Part shown: positions 42,106-52,800 of the stretch, in pieces
How positions within the stretch are numbered: the stretch's first letter is position 1
Layout of the letters: every line of letters starts with the position of its first letter
NCBI RefSeq assembly: GCF_009557615.1
Contig: NZ_CP045652.1
Span: 2,356,001-2,420,000 of the forward strand
Direction: 5' to 3'
Length of the DNA: 64,000 bases
DNA from: Sphingobacteruim zhuxiongii
GTDB taxonomy: Bacteria > Bacteroidota > Bacteroidia > Sphingobacteriales > Sphingobacteriaceae
The notes under the pieces: model-generated
The model's input: the letters and a program-made list of their open reading frames with translations, nothing else
Databases searched by the model: none
What the model was told of the DNA's origin: nothing
Program-made: the position numbers and the translations under genes

Positions 42106-42793
42106 TGAGTTACCAAGCTTAAAATATCTAAAACTCCTCTGCCAACAGATTCCTGAATTGGAAATCGTTCGCGTCTATAATTCGCCCAAGGAACTATTAA
42201 ACGAGTTGAAGGACCTGTCGTTCGACCTTCTAATTATGGATATTGAGATGCCCGAAATAAATGGGATTGAGCTTGCTGCGCAATTAAAAGATAAAGCTCT
42301 GATTTTCACCACAGCCTATAGCGAGTACGCAGCAGATGCATTTGACCTCCATGCGATTGACTATTTACGGAAGCCGCTAACCTTAGAGCGATTGAAGAAG
42401 GCAATAGCTAAAGTCCGTGTCTATCAATCATCGGATACGATGCCCGAGAAAAACTTCGTCCAATTAAATAGTGACCAGGGAAAATTCCTTTTGTATTTTG
42501 ATCAGCTGGCCTATATCGAAACCTCTACTACGGATAGTCGAGATAAACAGGCCTTCCTATTTAATGGGACATCCATTGTCTTGAAGAATATCTCATTTGA
42601 TAAATTGCAAGAGCTGCTGCCTGAAGATCAATTTTGTCGGATTAATAAAAGGGAATTAATTGCCTTATCGATTGTACAATCGTTTTCTTACGAGGAAGTC
42701 AAGAGTAACATCAGTAGTCCCGACGGGAATTTGAAGAGCTTCCAATTGGGGGAGGCATTTAAGAATCGACTTATCGAATTGATCAGCATATAA
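42071..42793 (+). CDS. LytTR-type response regulator
   Basis: Predicted 240 aa. Receiver domain with LLLDDELP (metal-binding acidic pair) and the phospho-acceptor Asp57 in LLIMDIEMPEING, plus conserved FTTAYSEYA and LRKPL. A LytTR DNA-binding domain occupies ~140-240 (FCRINKRELIALSIVQSF). It works with the LytS-like kinase that overlaps its start. Target genes are unknown; the CPA2 antiporter just downstream is a possible one. Confidence 0.92.
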   Translation: MNTKLRCLLLDDELPSLKYLKLLCQQIPELEIVRVYNSPKELLNELKDLSFDLLIMDIEMPEINGIELAAQLKDKALIFTTAYSEYAADAFDLHAIDYLRKPLTLERLKKAIAKVRVYQSSDTMPEKNFVQLNSDQGKFLLYFDQLAYIETSTTDSRDKQAFLFNGTSIVLKNISFDKLQELLPEDQFCRINKRELIALSIVQSFSYEEVKSNISSPDGNLKSFQLGEAFKNRLIELISI

Positions 42794-42916
42794 TTTCATT
42801 ACATTTTTCATCCACTTCATTACAAAAAGCACCTCCTTCGCTGTTAAACGGCTAAAATAGCATGTAAAAATCCCTATTTTGCCCCAATAAAATAATAAGA
42901 TAAAAACGGGTATCAG

Positions 42917-45187
42917 ATGAAGAAACTAAAGAGTAGTATTTTTTATATCGGGATTGTGGGTGGTTTTTCTTTCTTAATCTATTGGATTATTTCACAAGGA
43001 AGAAACATGGAGATTGGTCGGGATATACAAAAAATAAACTCCGGTAACTCGCAATGGCAAGAGTTTCTTAGCGCTTTGATACATAACTTACAACATCCAC
43101 TAGCGATTCTCTTAGCACAGATTATCGTGATCATTCTTTTTGCTCGATTATTTGGATGGCTATTTAAAAAGATTGGACAGCCTACGGTGATCGGGGAAAT
43201 CATCGCAGGTATTATCTTAGGGCCATCCTTTTTGGGTATGTATTTTCCGGACTTCTCGGCGGCATTATTCCCGACAGAGTCGCTAGGCAACTTACAGTTT
43301 CTAAGCCAAATCGGTTTGATTCTGTTTATGTTCGTAGTCGGCATGGAGTTGGATTTGAAAGTCCTCCAAAACAAAGCACATGATGCTGTTGTCATAAGCC
43401 ATGCTAGCATCATCCTTCCCTTTGCCTTAGGGGTATCCTTAGCTTATTTCATCTATGGAAGCTTTGCTCCGGCAGGCATTGACTTTACGTCCTTTGCTCT
43501 TTTTATTGGAATCTCTATGAGTATAACTGCTTTTCCAGTACTGGCAAGGATCGTACAAGAACGAAATATTCAAAAAACAAAATTAGGAACGATCGTAATC
43601 ACCTGTGCCGCGGCCGATGATATTACCGCTTGGTGTCTATTGGCAGCCGTTATTGCGATAGTGAAAGCCGGGAATTTTTTGAGCTCCCTTTATATTATCG
43701 CGTTGGCAATCGCATATGTATTCGTGATGATCAAGTTTGTTCGCCCTTTTCTAAAACGGATTGGCGACATGCACGATAGTCGTGAAAATCTAAGCAAACC
43801 GGTTGTTGCTATTTTCTTTCTCACCTTAATAATCTCATCGTACTTAACGGAAGTTATTGGTATCCACGCTTTGTTTGGGGCCTTTATGGCAGGCGCCATT
43901 ATGCCGGAGAACGCCAAATTTAGAAACGTATTTATCGAGAAAGTCGAGGATGTTGCTTTAGTACTTTTACTACCCCTATTCTTTGTTTTCACGGGCCTTC
44001 GAACTCAAATTGGGCTATTAAATGAGCCGTACCTATGGCAGATTACCGGGTGGATTATTTTGGTTGCCGTTGTTGGGAAATTCGTTGGAAGTGCGATTGC
44101 GGCGAAATTTATGGGGCAAAACTGGAAGGATAGCTTGACGATTGGGGCATTGATGAATACGCGCGGATTGATGGAGTTAATCGTTCTTAATATTGGTTTT
44201 GATCTCGGTGTACTCAATGCAGAGATGTTTGCAATGTTGGTCTTAATGGCCTTAATTACCACCTTTATGACGGGTCCGGCCATCGATCTGTTTAATAAAC
44301 TTTTTAAATCCACTGATTCTTTAATACCCGATGAGATCAGCCGTATAGGCAAATATAACTTATTGATTTCTTTTGGTAACCCATTGCGTGGCCCGTCGCT
44401 CCTGCGACTGGCCCATGGGTTAGTTAAAGAAAGCGATAAGAACTCTTCTATTACGGCAATGCATTTAACGCCGACAAATGATCTGCATCAGTACAATGCT
44501 GAAGATTATGAGATCGAAACCTTTGAACCAATTGTGACGGCATCTAAAGAACTTAGTCAGTCCATCATCACCTTATTTAAGGCGAGTAATAATATGGAAG
44601 CAGATATTGCAGAAATCGCTAATGAAGGAAATTACGACTTATTACTTATTGGTGTTGGGCAGTCCATTTACGAAGGCAGTGTATTGGGTAGAATATTGGG
44701 TTTTACAACGCGATTTATTAATCCGGAGAACTTGGTCTACCGTGTAAAAGCAACCGAAAGCTTACTCGACAATTCCGTGTTCTCGAATAGTACGCTACAA
44801 ATTATGGGACGCAGTAAAATTCCCGTTGCTGTTTTAATCGATAAGGATTTTAAAAAACTAGATCATATACTGTTTATCGTCTACTCGAAAAGCGATTTGG
44901 AATTACTGCCTTATATCCAAAAATTCATCCATAATGCACAATCTCAAGTGACGATTATTGATATGAATCAATACTTGCAGCAAGATAAAAAAGCACTAGA
45001 GCTTTTTCGCTCGATTGAGCAGGTCGCGCCAAATCATATTACTAAAATAGAGGGTGCGGAGATTAATATGGAATTGACTAACACACAGGATTTAGTGATG
45101 CTAAGTAAGAATAGCTGGAAAGAATTGTTTTCAAATAAAGAACATTGGATTATCAACCTTCCTTCTACGCTGATTATAAAGCAATAG
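42917..45187 (+). CDS. CPA2-family cation:proton antiporter with C-terminal USP-like domain
   Basis: Predicted 756 aa. One N-terminal helix, then about 12 membrane helices with CPA2 features: QPTVIGEIIAGIILGPSFLG, CAAADDITAW (the conserved Asp pair region) and GALMNTRGLMELIVLNIG. From residue ~480 the cytoplasmic part resembles a universal-stress-protein fold (YNLLISFGNPLRGPSLLRLA). It exchanges K+ or Na+ for H+ across the inner membrane. Related proteins in Bacteroidota have the same C-terminal extension. Single gene downstream of the LytTR pair. Confidence 0.92.
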   Translation: MKKLKSSIFYIGIVGGFSFLIYWIISQGRNMEIGRDIQKINSGNSQWQEFLSALIHNLQHPLAILLAQIIVIILFARLFGWLFKKIGQPTVIGEIIAGIILGPSFLGMYFPDFSAALFPTESLGNLQFLSQIGLILFMFVVGMELDLKVLQNKAHDAVVISHASIILPFALGVSLAYFIYGSFAPAGIDFTSFALFIGISMSITAFPVLARIVQERNIQKTKLGTIVITCAAADDITAWCLLAAVIAIVKAGNFLSSLYIIALAIAYVFVMIKFVRPFLKRIGDMHDSRENLSKPVVAIFFLTLIISSYLTEVIGIHALFGAFMAGAIMPENAKFRNVFIEKVEDVALVLLLPLFFVFTGLRTQIGLLNEPYLWQITGWIILVAVVGKFVGSAIAAKFMGQNWKDSLTIGALMNTRGLMELIVLNIGFDLGVLNAEMFAMLVLMALITTFMTGPAIDLFNKLFKSTDSLIPDEISRIGKYNLLISFGNPLRGPSLLRLAHGLVKESDKNSSITAMHLTPTNDLHQYNAEDYEIETFEPIVTASKELSQSIITLFKASNNMEADIAEIANEGNYDLLLIGVGQSIYEGSVLGRILGFTTRFINPENLVYRVKATESLLDNSVFSNSTLQIMGRSKIPVAVLIDKDFKKLDHILFIVYSKSDLELLPYIQKFIHNAQSQVTIIDMNQYLQQDKKALELFRSIEQVAPNHITKIEGAEINMELTNTQDLVMLSKNSWKELFSNKEHWIINLPSTLIIKQ

Positions 45188-45309
45188 TTAACTAGGGGCT
45201 TATTGCGAGGAATGAATTTTCAAAAATCTGGATAGTGATAAGCTCGCATTTTCGAAAAAATAGAAGTAATCCCAGTTAAACTTTTTTCGTCTACGATAGT
45301 CATAAAAGC

Positions 45310-45332
45310 AGGAGCACGATCGAGCTTCTTTT
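45310..45332 (+). terminator. Weak intrinsic terminator after the antiporter gene
   Basis: Short stem AGGAGC / GCTTCT (45310-45315 with 45324-45329, one G-T pair) with an 8-base loop, followed by TTTATTATTCC. Imperfect stem and T-tract. Confidence 0.4.
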
Positions 45333-45368
45333 ATTATTCCTATTACGTTATAGTTTAATGCTATTTTT

Positions 45369-46166
45369 ATGAGAACAGTTAAATTCCTACTATTACCCTT
45401 ATTACTTTTGGGTTCCCACGTATCATTTGCACAGGACAGTCAAATAGAGACGCAAATCACCAACGATGTAAATATTAATTCAAACGAAGCATTATTTAAC
45501 CGTTTAGAATCGTATATTTTTCTAGAACCAATATTTAATGCGGTCTTTGAACCTAACAAATTCCATTCTTATAGTCTTATGCTTTCCCTACAGGATGATC
45601 CTTTTTCAATTTTTAAAGACAGTAAAGAACTAACATTAGAAAGTATACGTACTGGTGGTTTTGAGGTGTACGATGAACAAAACAACTTGATTACCGTTTC
45701 TCATGATGTCCGTGGTAATTATTCTTTAGAATCCAGCGCAAAATCATGGGTTCGTCCTGCATCTCCAAGTTGGCGGAATAAAAAATATAAAACTAATACA
45801 GGAATAGAATATGAAGTCGATTGGGGATTGAGCCTACACGGGCGTTATCGGATCAAACGAAATGATGGCTACCAGATTACGGTCAATCTGACAAACTTGG
45901 CCGGACGAACAAAAATTAGTGACAATGAGGGTCGTGAGGTGATTATCAAACAAGACCGCTATGGTCAGCGTCAGCTTTTTGAGGCGGATAAAGTCGTAAA
46001 AACCCTGAGAGCGCAAACCGTCGAGAACTATATTATTGAATACGCAGATGGCAGAACAGGTAATATTCGCTTTCGCGGACGTTGGGGTGATTTAATGGTC
46101 AACGGTGCCGATGGTGAGCAGTTAATGATCAAGAATCGATATATCAAACAAAAACCCCTGTGGTAG
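45369..46166 (+). CDS. Secreted protein of unknown function, possibly with a frameshifted C-terminus
   Basis: Predicted 265 aa. Clear signal peptide ending SFAQ (about residue 22). The remainder is rich in charged and aromatic residues with repeated strand-like segments (ITVNLTNLAGRTKISDNEGREVII, NIRFRGRWGDLMVNGADGEQLMI), suggesting a beta-rich envelope protein; no known family recognised. It ends KQKPLW. One base out of frame the sequence reads on as VVESSTEKEKEPEKKD and then stops, a typical charged tail. A frameshift or sequencing error in the 3' end is therefore possible. Confidence 0.55.
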   Translation: MRTVKFLLLPLLLLGSHVSFAQDSQIETQITNDVNINSNEALFNRLESYIFLEPIFNAVFEPNKFHSYSLMLSLQDDPFSIFKDSKELTLESIRTGGFEVYDEQNNLITVSHDVRGNYSLESSAKSWVRPASPSWRNKKYKTNTGIEYEVDWGLSLHGRYRIKRNDGYQITVNLTNLAGRTKISDNEGREVIIKQDRYGQRQLFEADKVVKTLRAQTVENYIIEYADGRTGNIRFRGRWGDLMVNGADGEQLMIKNRYIKQKPLW

Positions 46167-46376
46167 AAAGTAGCACCGAAAAAGAAAAAGAACCGGAGAA
46201 AAAAGACTAATTTTTCTATTTCATTGTTCTCGAATAATATTTGTTATGCGTCAGTATATAGGCTTAATTTCTCCTTAATATTCAATTTGCTTTCTATCGT
46301 ACAGGTGCAAGAAGCGCCAGAAAAAGGTCTTGAGCAAATTCAGGTAGAAAAGAAAAGAAAACCAAATCTTAAAAGA

Positions 46377-46402
46377 AAGAGGAACGTTTATACGTTCCTC
46401 TT
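46377..46402. terminator. Intrinsic terminator (bidirectional), mainly for the metal efflux operon
   Basis: Stem AAGAGGAACGT / ACGTTCCTCTT (46377-46387 with 46392-46402), loop TTAT. On the minus strand a T-rich run follows (complement of 46366-46376). It ends the operon whose last gene stops at 46456. Confidence 0.8.
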
Positions 46403-46455
46403 CATATTTAAATGGATGAGTTCCTTGTTATGGTCAATCTACCAACCTTTTAAAG

Positions 46456-48540
46456 CTAATTTTTGAAGTTTGATCGTTGGATCCTGACGGCATTCAATAT
46501 TGCTAGTAATGCTACTCCTACATCGGCAAATACAGCTTCCCACATGGTCGCTAAACCTCCCGCACCAAGTACGAGCACAATTGCTTTAACGCCAAATGCA
46601 AATCCTATATTCTGCCATACGATTGTCTTTGTTTTCTTTCCAATCTGTATCGCTACGGGTATTTTACTAGGTTTATCATCTTGAATTACCACATCGGCAG
46701 TTTCAATGGTCGCATCAGAACCTAGTCCGCCCATTGCAATTCCGACATCACTTAATGCAACGACAGGAGCATCATTAACGCCGTCACCGACAAAGGCTAC
46801 AATTTGATCCTGCACTTTAATTCCCTTGAATCGAGTTACTTTATCTTCCGGCAATAAATCACCATACGCTTGGTCAATACCAAGTTCCTTGGCAACTTGA
46901 CGCACAACGGCTTCCTTATCTCCACTCAACATCGTTGCTTTCACTCCAAGGCTATGTAGTTTTTCAATGCTCGCCTTTGCATCGGGTTTTATCGAGTCTG
47001 CAATCGTTAAAAAGCCTTGATATTGCTTATCATAGGCAATAGCAATCGTTGTGTAGGCAATATCTGCTGGATTAACTGGATAGGCTACTTGATACTTATC
47101 CAACAATTTAAAGTTGCCAACCAAGAGTTCCTTGCCATTTATAGTAGCTTTTAAACCGTGTCCAGCGATCTCCTCCACATCCTGCAAAGGCAGCTCTTCT
47201 CTTAAAGCGCCGACATATTCATGAATAGCAGTCGCAACGGGATGTGTGCTTTTGCTTTCCAATAAATTGACATAATCCATAATATTAGGCAAGGCAAGCT
47301 CGTTTGTCAATTGCAGCTCTTGTACCTTGAACACACCTTCTGTCATGGTTCCGGTTTTATCCATTACCACATGTTTTACCGCGGCAAGGACGTCAAGAAA
47401 GTTGCCTCCTTTAACAAGGATTCCGTGACGACTTGCAGCACCTATCCCACCAAAATACCCCAATGGTATCGAAATGACCAGTGCGCAAGGACAAGAAACG
47501 ACCAGGAAGATCAGCGATCGGTATAACCAATCTTTGAATACATAATCTTGTACAAAGAAATACGGGATAAAACAGATAGCTATGGCTAGAAAGACCACAA
47601 TTGGCGTATAAATACGAGCAAATTTAGAAATAAAGAGTTCAGTTGCAGCCTTCTGCGCACTAGCATTCTGTACAAGCTCAAGAATTTTACTAAGCTTACT
47701 ATCCGCATAAGCGGTTGTTACTTCAATCTGCGCTAGAGATTGAAGATTGATCATCCCCGCCAATACCTGCTCTCCTTTGTTCTTAGTATCTGGTTTACTT
47801 TCTCCTGTTAATGCTGCAGTATTAAATGAGGCCGTATCTGATATTAACAACCCATCTAAACCTAGCTTTTCACCCGGTTTTAACTGAATAATATCGCCAA
47901 TTTTTACATCTTTAGCTTTAATCGTTAAGGTCTTTCCGTCTCGTATAATGCTCGCCTCATCGGGCCTTTGATCCAAGAGTTTCTTGATATTCGATTTCGC
48001 TCTAGAGACCGCGAGCGTTTGGAAACTCTCCCCAACAGCATAAAATAGCATCACCGCTACTCCTTCTGGGTATTCAGCAATGGCGAATGCGCCGAGTGTC
48101 GCAATCCCCATCAGGAAGAATTCTGAGAAGAAGTTCCCTTTTTTAATACTCTTAACCGCATCTTTAAGTACAGGCAGTCCAACCGGTAAGTAGGCTGCGA
48201 GGTACCAAGCTAGACGGAGATTGCCATTAAACCAAGGCATCGTCCATAAATTATCGAATCCTAGACCAAGCAACAACAGCAACAAACTAACAATGGATGG
48301 TAGAAAGAGCTTGAAAAGACTGCTATTGCCATCAAGGCTATGTTCATGATCATGCCCATCATCCTCGGAGTGATCATGTGGGTGCCCTTCCTCATGCTGA
48401 TGTTTTTGCGAAGAAGCAGTTTTCAGGGCACTATTCTTCGCTCGGTTTCTAGCATTTGCTTGCTCATAGACTTTCGCAGTCTGGCTACAGATCTCACAAA
48501 CGCCTGCTTCATTATAGATATGCTGATGTTGCTTTATCAT
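46456..48540 (-). CDS. Heavy-metal translocating P-type ATPase (Zn/Cd/Co/Pb type)
   Basis: Predicted 694 aa. The N-terminal cytosolic tail is His/Asp-rich (QHEEGHPHDHSEDDGHDHEHS, about residues 49-69) and replaces a classical HMA domain as metal binder. It has eight membrane helices, TGES (actuator), SCPCALVIS (metal-site Cys pair in helix 6), DKTGTMTEG (phosphorylation Asp) and GDGVNDAP (hinge). Motif set of P1B-2 pumps. Exports Zn2+ and Cd2+ from the cytoplasm. Last gene of the metal operon, 21 bp after the czcB stop. Confidence 0.93.
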   Translation of the reverse strand: MIKQHQHIYNEAGVCEICSQTAKVYEQANARNRAKNSALKTASSQKHQHEEGHPHDHSEDDGHDHEHSLDGNSSLFKLFLPSIVSLLLLLLGLGFDNLWTMPWFNGNLRLAWYLAAYLPVGLPVLKDAVKSIKKGNFFSEFFLMGIATLGAFAIAEYPEGVAVMLFYAVGESFQTLAVSRAKSNIKKLLDQRPDEASIIRDGKTLTIKAKDVKIGDIIQLKPGEKLGLDGLLISDTASFNTAALTGESKPDTKNKGEQVLAGMINLQSLAQIEVTTAYADSKLSKILELVQNASAQKAATELFISKFARIYTPIVVFLAIAICFIPYFFVQDYVFKDWLYRSLIFLVVSCPCALVISIPLGYFGGIGAASRHGILVKGGNFLDVLAAVKHVVMDKTGTMTEGVFKVQELQLTNELALPNIMDYVNLLESKSTHPVATAIHEYVGALREELPLQDVEEIAGHGLKATINGKELLVGNFKLLDKYQVAYPVNPADIAYTTIAIAYDKQYQGFLTIADSIKPDAKASIEKLHSLGVKATMLSGDKEAVVRQVAKELGIDQAYGDLLPEDKVTRFKGIKVQDQIVAFVGDGVNDAPVVALSDVGIAMGGLGSDATIETADVVIQDDKPSKIPVAIQIGKKTKTIVWQNIGFAFGVKAIVLVLGAGGLATMWEAVFADVGVALLAILNAVRIQRSNFKN

Positions 48541-48561
48541 AATATACTGTTCTAATGATGG

Positions 48562-49800
48562 TTAATGTTCATGACCTTCAGACCCACTTAATACCGCATT
48601 GACAAAGAATGCTCCTGATGAAACGACTTTATCTTCTGGTTTTAGAGCCTTAGTACTGGTTACAGCAGCATAATTAGCATCTGTAATACCACGATGAACC
48701 TCTATTTTCTCAAACTTATAAACACCTTCTGTTTTATCAAATCCGCGATCAACGAAAATATAATCTTTTCCTTCCTCATTGACAATAGCTTCGACCGGAA
48801 GACTCTGCTGCAAACTTGAACCCGCATGAATATAAGCAACTGCCTGCATGCCTTCGGCTAGATGCTGTTTGCTACTTAGTATTTGCGCATGCACCGGAAT
48901 CGTTCGATTCGCGTCGAGACTCTTATTGATCATAATGATCTTCGCTTGGTAACTCTCTGCACTATTGTTGGCTAAAGTAAACTCGATCTCTTGACCGACC
49001 TTCACCATTGGAAGTTCCTTTTCAAACATATTGATTTGCAACAGGATATTGTTATTATCCTCTACAGTCGCTATAGATACCGAAGGGTCGACAAAGTTTC
49101 CAATACTGCTATTCAACTGTGTAATATAACCACTTAAAGGACTGCGGACAGCGATGGAGTTGATCAAATTACCATTGACGACCTGAGCTGGTGATATCCC
49201 CATTAATTGCAATTGCTTCCGCAAGCTTTGTTGCTGTGCACGCAGGCTTTTTAACTGGGATTCGGCATTTTGCAAATTACGAAGCGATCCCGCTTGCCCT
49301 TGGTTCAAGATCTTTTGTCGGTCGACCTCTTTACTTGCGAAATCGATTTGACTCATTACCGATGAATAGTTCTCTTGAACTTGAATGTACTCAGGATTGC
49401 TAATGCTCGCTATGGTTTGTCCTTGTTTTACAAAATCGCCCTGTTTGATATAGAGCTTGGAAATCGTTCCAGAATAAACACTATTAATTGTTGCTTTCTT
49501 TTCATTCGGAATGATTAAAGAGCCATTGAATTGGAGTTTATTTTCTAAATCACGCGAAGATACTTGGGTATAGGTAATTCCTACGGTTTTGAACTGTTCA
49601 GGACTTATTTCGGCGATATTTCCGCCATGTCCGGCTTCCTCGGCGGCATGATCATGCCCGTGATCATGTCCATCGCCTTCGCTATGTGCTTCTTCTTGTG
49701 CTGTAGGCTGATTATTGCAGGTTAGGCATAAGGATAGGCTCAGCGCGATGAATAGGCATTTGATATATGTTTTTACTGGAATGCTCATGATTGCTTTCAA
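48562..49800 (-). CDS. czcB: Heavy-metal efflux RND periplasmic adaptor (CzcB/CusB-like) lipoprotein
   Basis: Predicted 412 aa. Lipobox-like LCLTC near residue 28. A His-rich loop (EGDGHDHGHDHAAEEAGHGG, about residues 41-60) suits metal capture. The barrel-sandwich halves (ATINSVYSGTISKLYIKQGDFV and VRSPLSGYITQLNSSIGNFVD) flank a coiled-coil hairpin, followed by a beta-barrel domain. It bridges the RND pump and the outer-membrane channel. Start at 49800; ATG at 49788 is an alternative. 12 bp after the CzcA-CzcC fusion gene. Confidence 0.93.
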   Translation of the reverse strand: MKAIMSIPVKTYIKCLFIALSLSLCLTCNNQPTAQEEAHSEGDGHDHGHDHAAEEAGHGGNIAEISPEQFKTVGITYTQVSSRDLENKLQFNGSLIIPNEKKATINSVYSGTISKLYIKQGDFVKQGQTIASISNPEYIQVQENYSSVMSQIDFASKEVDRQKILNQGQAGSLRNLQNAESQLKSLRAQQQSLRKQLQLMGISPAQVVNGNLINSIAVRSPLSGYITQLNSSIGNFVDPSVSIATVEDNNNILLQINMFEKELPMVKVGQEIEFTLANNSAESYQAKIIMINKSLDANRTIPVHAQILSSKQHLAEGMQAVAYIHAGSSLQQSLPVEAIVNEEGKDYIFVDRGFDKTEGVYKFEKIEVHRGITDANYAAVTSTKALKPEDKVVSSGAFFVNAVLSGSEGHEH

Positions 49801-49812
49801 AATAAATGTACT

Positions 49813-52800
49813 TTAATTATTTGGTATTAAACTGTTTGATAGATGACTACCTAGGATATATTTAATGGAATTGACCGTTAGATTGATCTCATAAATGCAC
49901 TGGATATAATTCATTTCTATACCAATGGCATTTTGAATAGCCGTCAAATATTCGATATAGTCCATATCTCCTACCTCATAGCCCAACTTGCCGGCATTCA
50001 GGATATCTCTAGCATTCTGAAGACCTTGAGACTGATAGAAATTATATTGTTCTAACTGCTGCTGATATTGTTTGAGATGGTTTGCCAATTCGGCGCTGAG
50101 CTCGCGATTTCGCTGTTCTAATCTCAAGCTATTCGCCTCTTGTTCTAGTTTAATACTCTTCATTCTAGCTTTTGCCCCCGTATTAAAAATAGGGATCGCT
50201 ACAGCGATATTAGCGGAATGGAATCGATCTCTGGAGGTACGCTCATCGATCAATACCCCATTTTGTACGTCCCGACCAATAAAAGACGTATTCGCATAGC
50301 CTATAGTGAAATCTGGCAATCGTTCTTGCTTTTGGAGATTTACTTCTGCATCGGCACGATTAATCTGTCCAGCTAACTGCTTTAATTCAGGGTTGGCAGC
50401 AATCAAATCGGCTTGTAGCTTCCCATCAATTGCGTCTACCGCTAAAATGGGATGATCTGCTAATGCTAATAGACTATCGCTTGTAAAAGCGGCAATTTGC
50501 ATTTTCAAGTTTTCAATTTGAACTTGCTGCTGCTTCCATTGTAACTGTGCTTCCCCTCTTTTAGTTTTTGCCGTTGTCACTTGGATTCGAGGGATATCAC
50601 CTGCGGAGAATTTGACTTGCGATGCTCTTTCAAACTCTGCATACAAACTATCTATTCGTTTGAGCTTTTCTTCCCGCGCATAAGCATAACTCAGCTCATC
50701 ATAGGCGTTCGCCAACTGCATCGCCAATACATTCCTAAACAGGTTGTAATCGTTTTCCGCGAGCAATACATCCTGCTCAAATAAGGTTCTACGCGCTTTA
50801 AAAACTGTGGGGAAAGGTATCGATTGAGAGACTTCGATATTTTGATCAAATTTCTCGGAATTGTATTGCCCCAGTTGTAATGCTACATTGGTCTTACTAA
50901 GTGCTGTTGCTGCAGCAATCAATGCGCGCCGCGATTCGATACTGCGACTAGCCGCTTGCACCTCACCATTCTTAGTGATGCCCATTCTTACAAATTCCGT
51001 TTTATCGATGCTTTGCGCTTGTGCAGATAGCCCAAAGCAAGTGAAAAACATCAATAGTAGGGCTTTTGCCTTTGGATTCAAACGCCATTTGCGCTCAAAT
51101 AAGGTATACAGGATAGGCAGAACGATAAGCGTTAGGATAGTCGCCGTTATTAATCCCCCAATAACGACTGTCGCCAATGGCTTTTGTACTTCGGCACCAT
51201 CGCCTTGACTTATCGCCATAGGTAAGAAACCTAAACTCGCAACACTTGCTGTCATCAGTACAGGTCGAAAACGCTCTTTCGTTCCTTCCTTAATTCTTTG
51301 CCATACGTCTTTCATTCCATCATTTTTAAGATGATTAAAAGTGCCTATTAATACAATACCATTTAATACCGCAACACCGAACAAGGCAATAAATCCAATG
51401 CCTGCAGAAATGGAGAATGGCATCCCACGTAACATTAATGCAAATACACCACCTATTGCCGACATAGGAATCGCAGTAAAGATCAGTAGTGCTTGTTTTA
51501 CGGATTTGAAGGTCGTATACAACAGGAAGAATATTAATAAGAGGGCAACTGGTACCGCCCAGGAGAGTCTTGCATTGGCTTCCTCTAAATTTTGGAAAGA
51601 GCCCGCATATTGTAAGTAATATCCACTGGAAAGCTTCAATTGCTTACCCATCTTGTCCTGTATCTCTTTTACGACCGTTGCGACATCTTTTCCATCGGTG
51701 ATATTGAATCCGATAACCACTCTTCGTTTTCCTTCTTCACGAGAGATCTGCGCAGGTCCATTTTTATATTCTACGGTCGCTAGTTCATCTAAGGGCAATA
51801 GGACCCCCGATTTCGTCGGGACAAACAAATGAGCAACATGATCAATAGTCTGTCTATTCTCTTCGTTTAATCGCACTACTAAGTCAAATTTGCGTTCATT
51901 TTCATAAACCGAACCTGTCACTCGACCAGCGAATGCGGCAGCGACAATATCATTGACCTGCTGTACCGAAACTCCATTATTGGCTAAACGTACGCGGTCG
52001 TAGTTGATTGTTATCTGCGGTAAACCACTGATATTCTCCATTTGTGGTGAACTCGCCCCTGGCACTTGCTTTATCACATCGCTAACTTGCTTTCCAAAGT
52101 AAAGCAGGCTGTCGATATTTTCACCAAACACCTTAACGGCAACATCTTGACGTATACCCGTCATCAGCTCATTGCTACGCATTTGAATAGGTTGATTCTT
52201 TTCGAAAAATACACCTGGAATTGTCGCTTTTAACTTGGCATATATCGCATCGCCAAGTTCATCATAGGTTCGTCCTGATGTCCAATCATCTTTAGGTTTC
52301 AGAATTACCATAATATCGGTTGCCTCAGGCGGCATAGGATCCGTCGGTACTTCCGCAGAACCTGTCTTTCCGACAACCATCTTGACTTCATCAAAGCTTT
52401 TTATTACCCGTGAGGCTAACATCGAGGTTTCTATACTTTGATTTAAACTGGTTCCTTTCGGCAGAATACAGTGAAAGGCATAGTCCCCTTCTTTTAAAGT
52501 AGGCAAGAACTCTCCCCCCATCTTTGCAAAAAAGAATACAGAAATACCAAACAATAGTACCGTAAATCCGACAACCCAAAGTTTAATAGCAAATGCCTTA
52601 TGTAAGATTGGTTCATAGCGCTGGTACAACCAATTCATCATCTTAGTAGAGAAAGTTTCCTTTTGCTTGATTTGCTTCGGTAGAAACAAAGCACACATCA
52701 TCGGGATATAGGTCAACGAGAGGATGAGCGCTCCGATAATAGCAAAGGATACCGTCTGTGCCATCGGCACAAACATCTTGCCTTCTACCCCTCTTAAAAC

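Noticed and set aside
46224..46466. 80-codon plus-strand open frame after the secreted protein gene
   Set aside because: It crosses the terminator hairpin and enters the antisense of the P-type ATPase gene; its composition is simply purine-rich DNA. It is in frame with the upstream gene, so it is at most a decayed tail.
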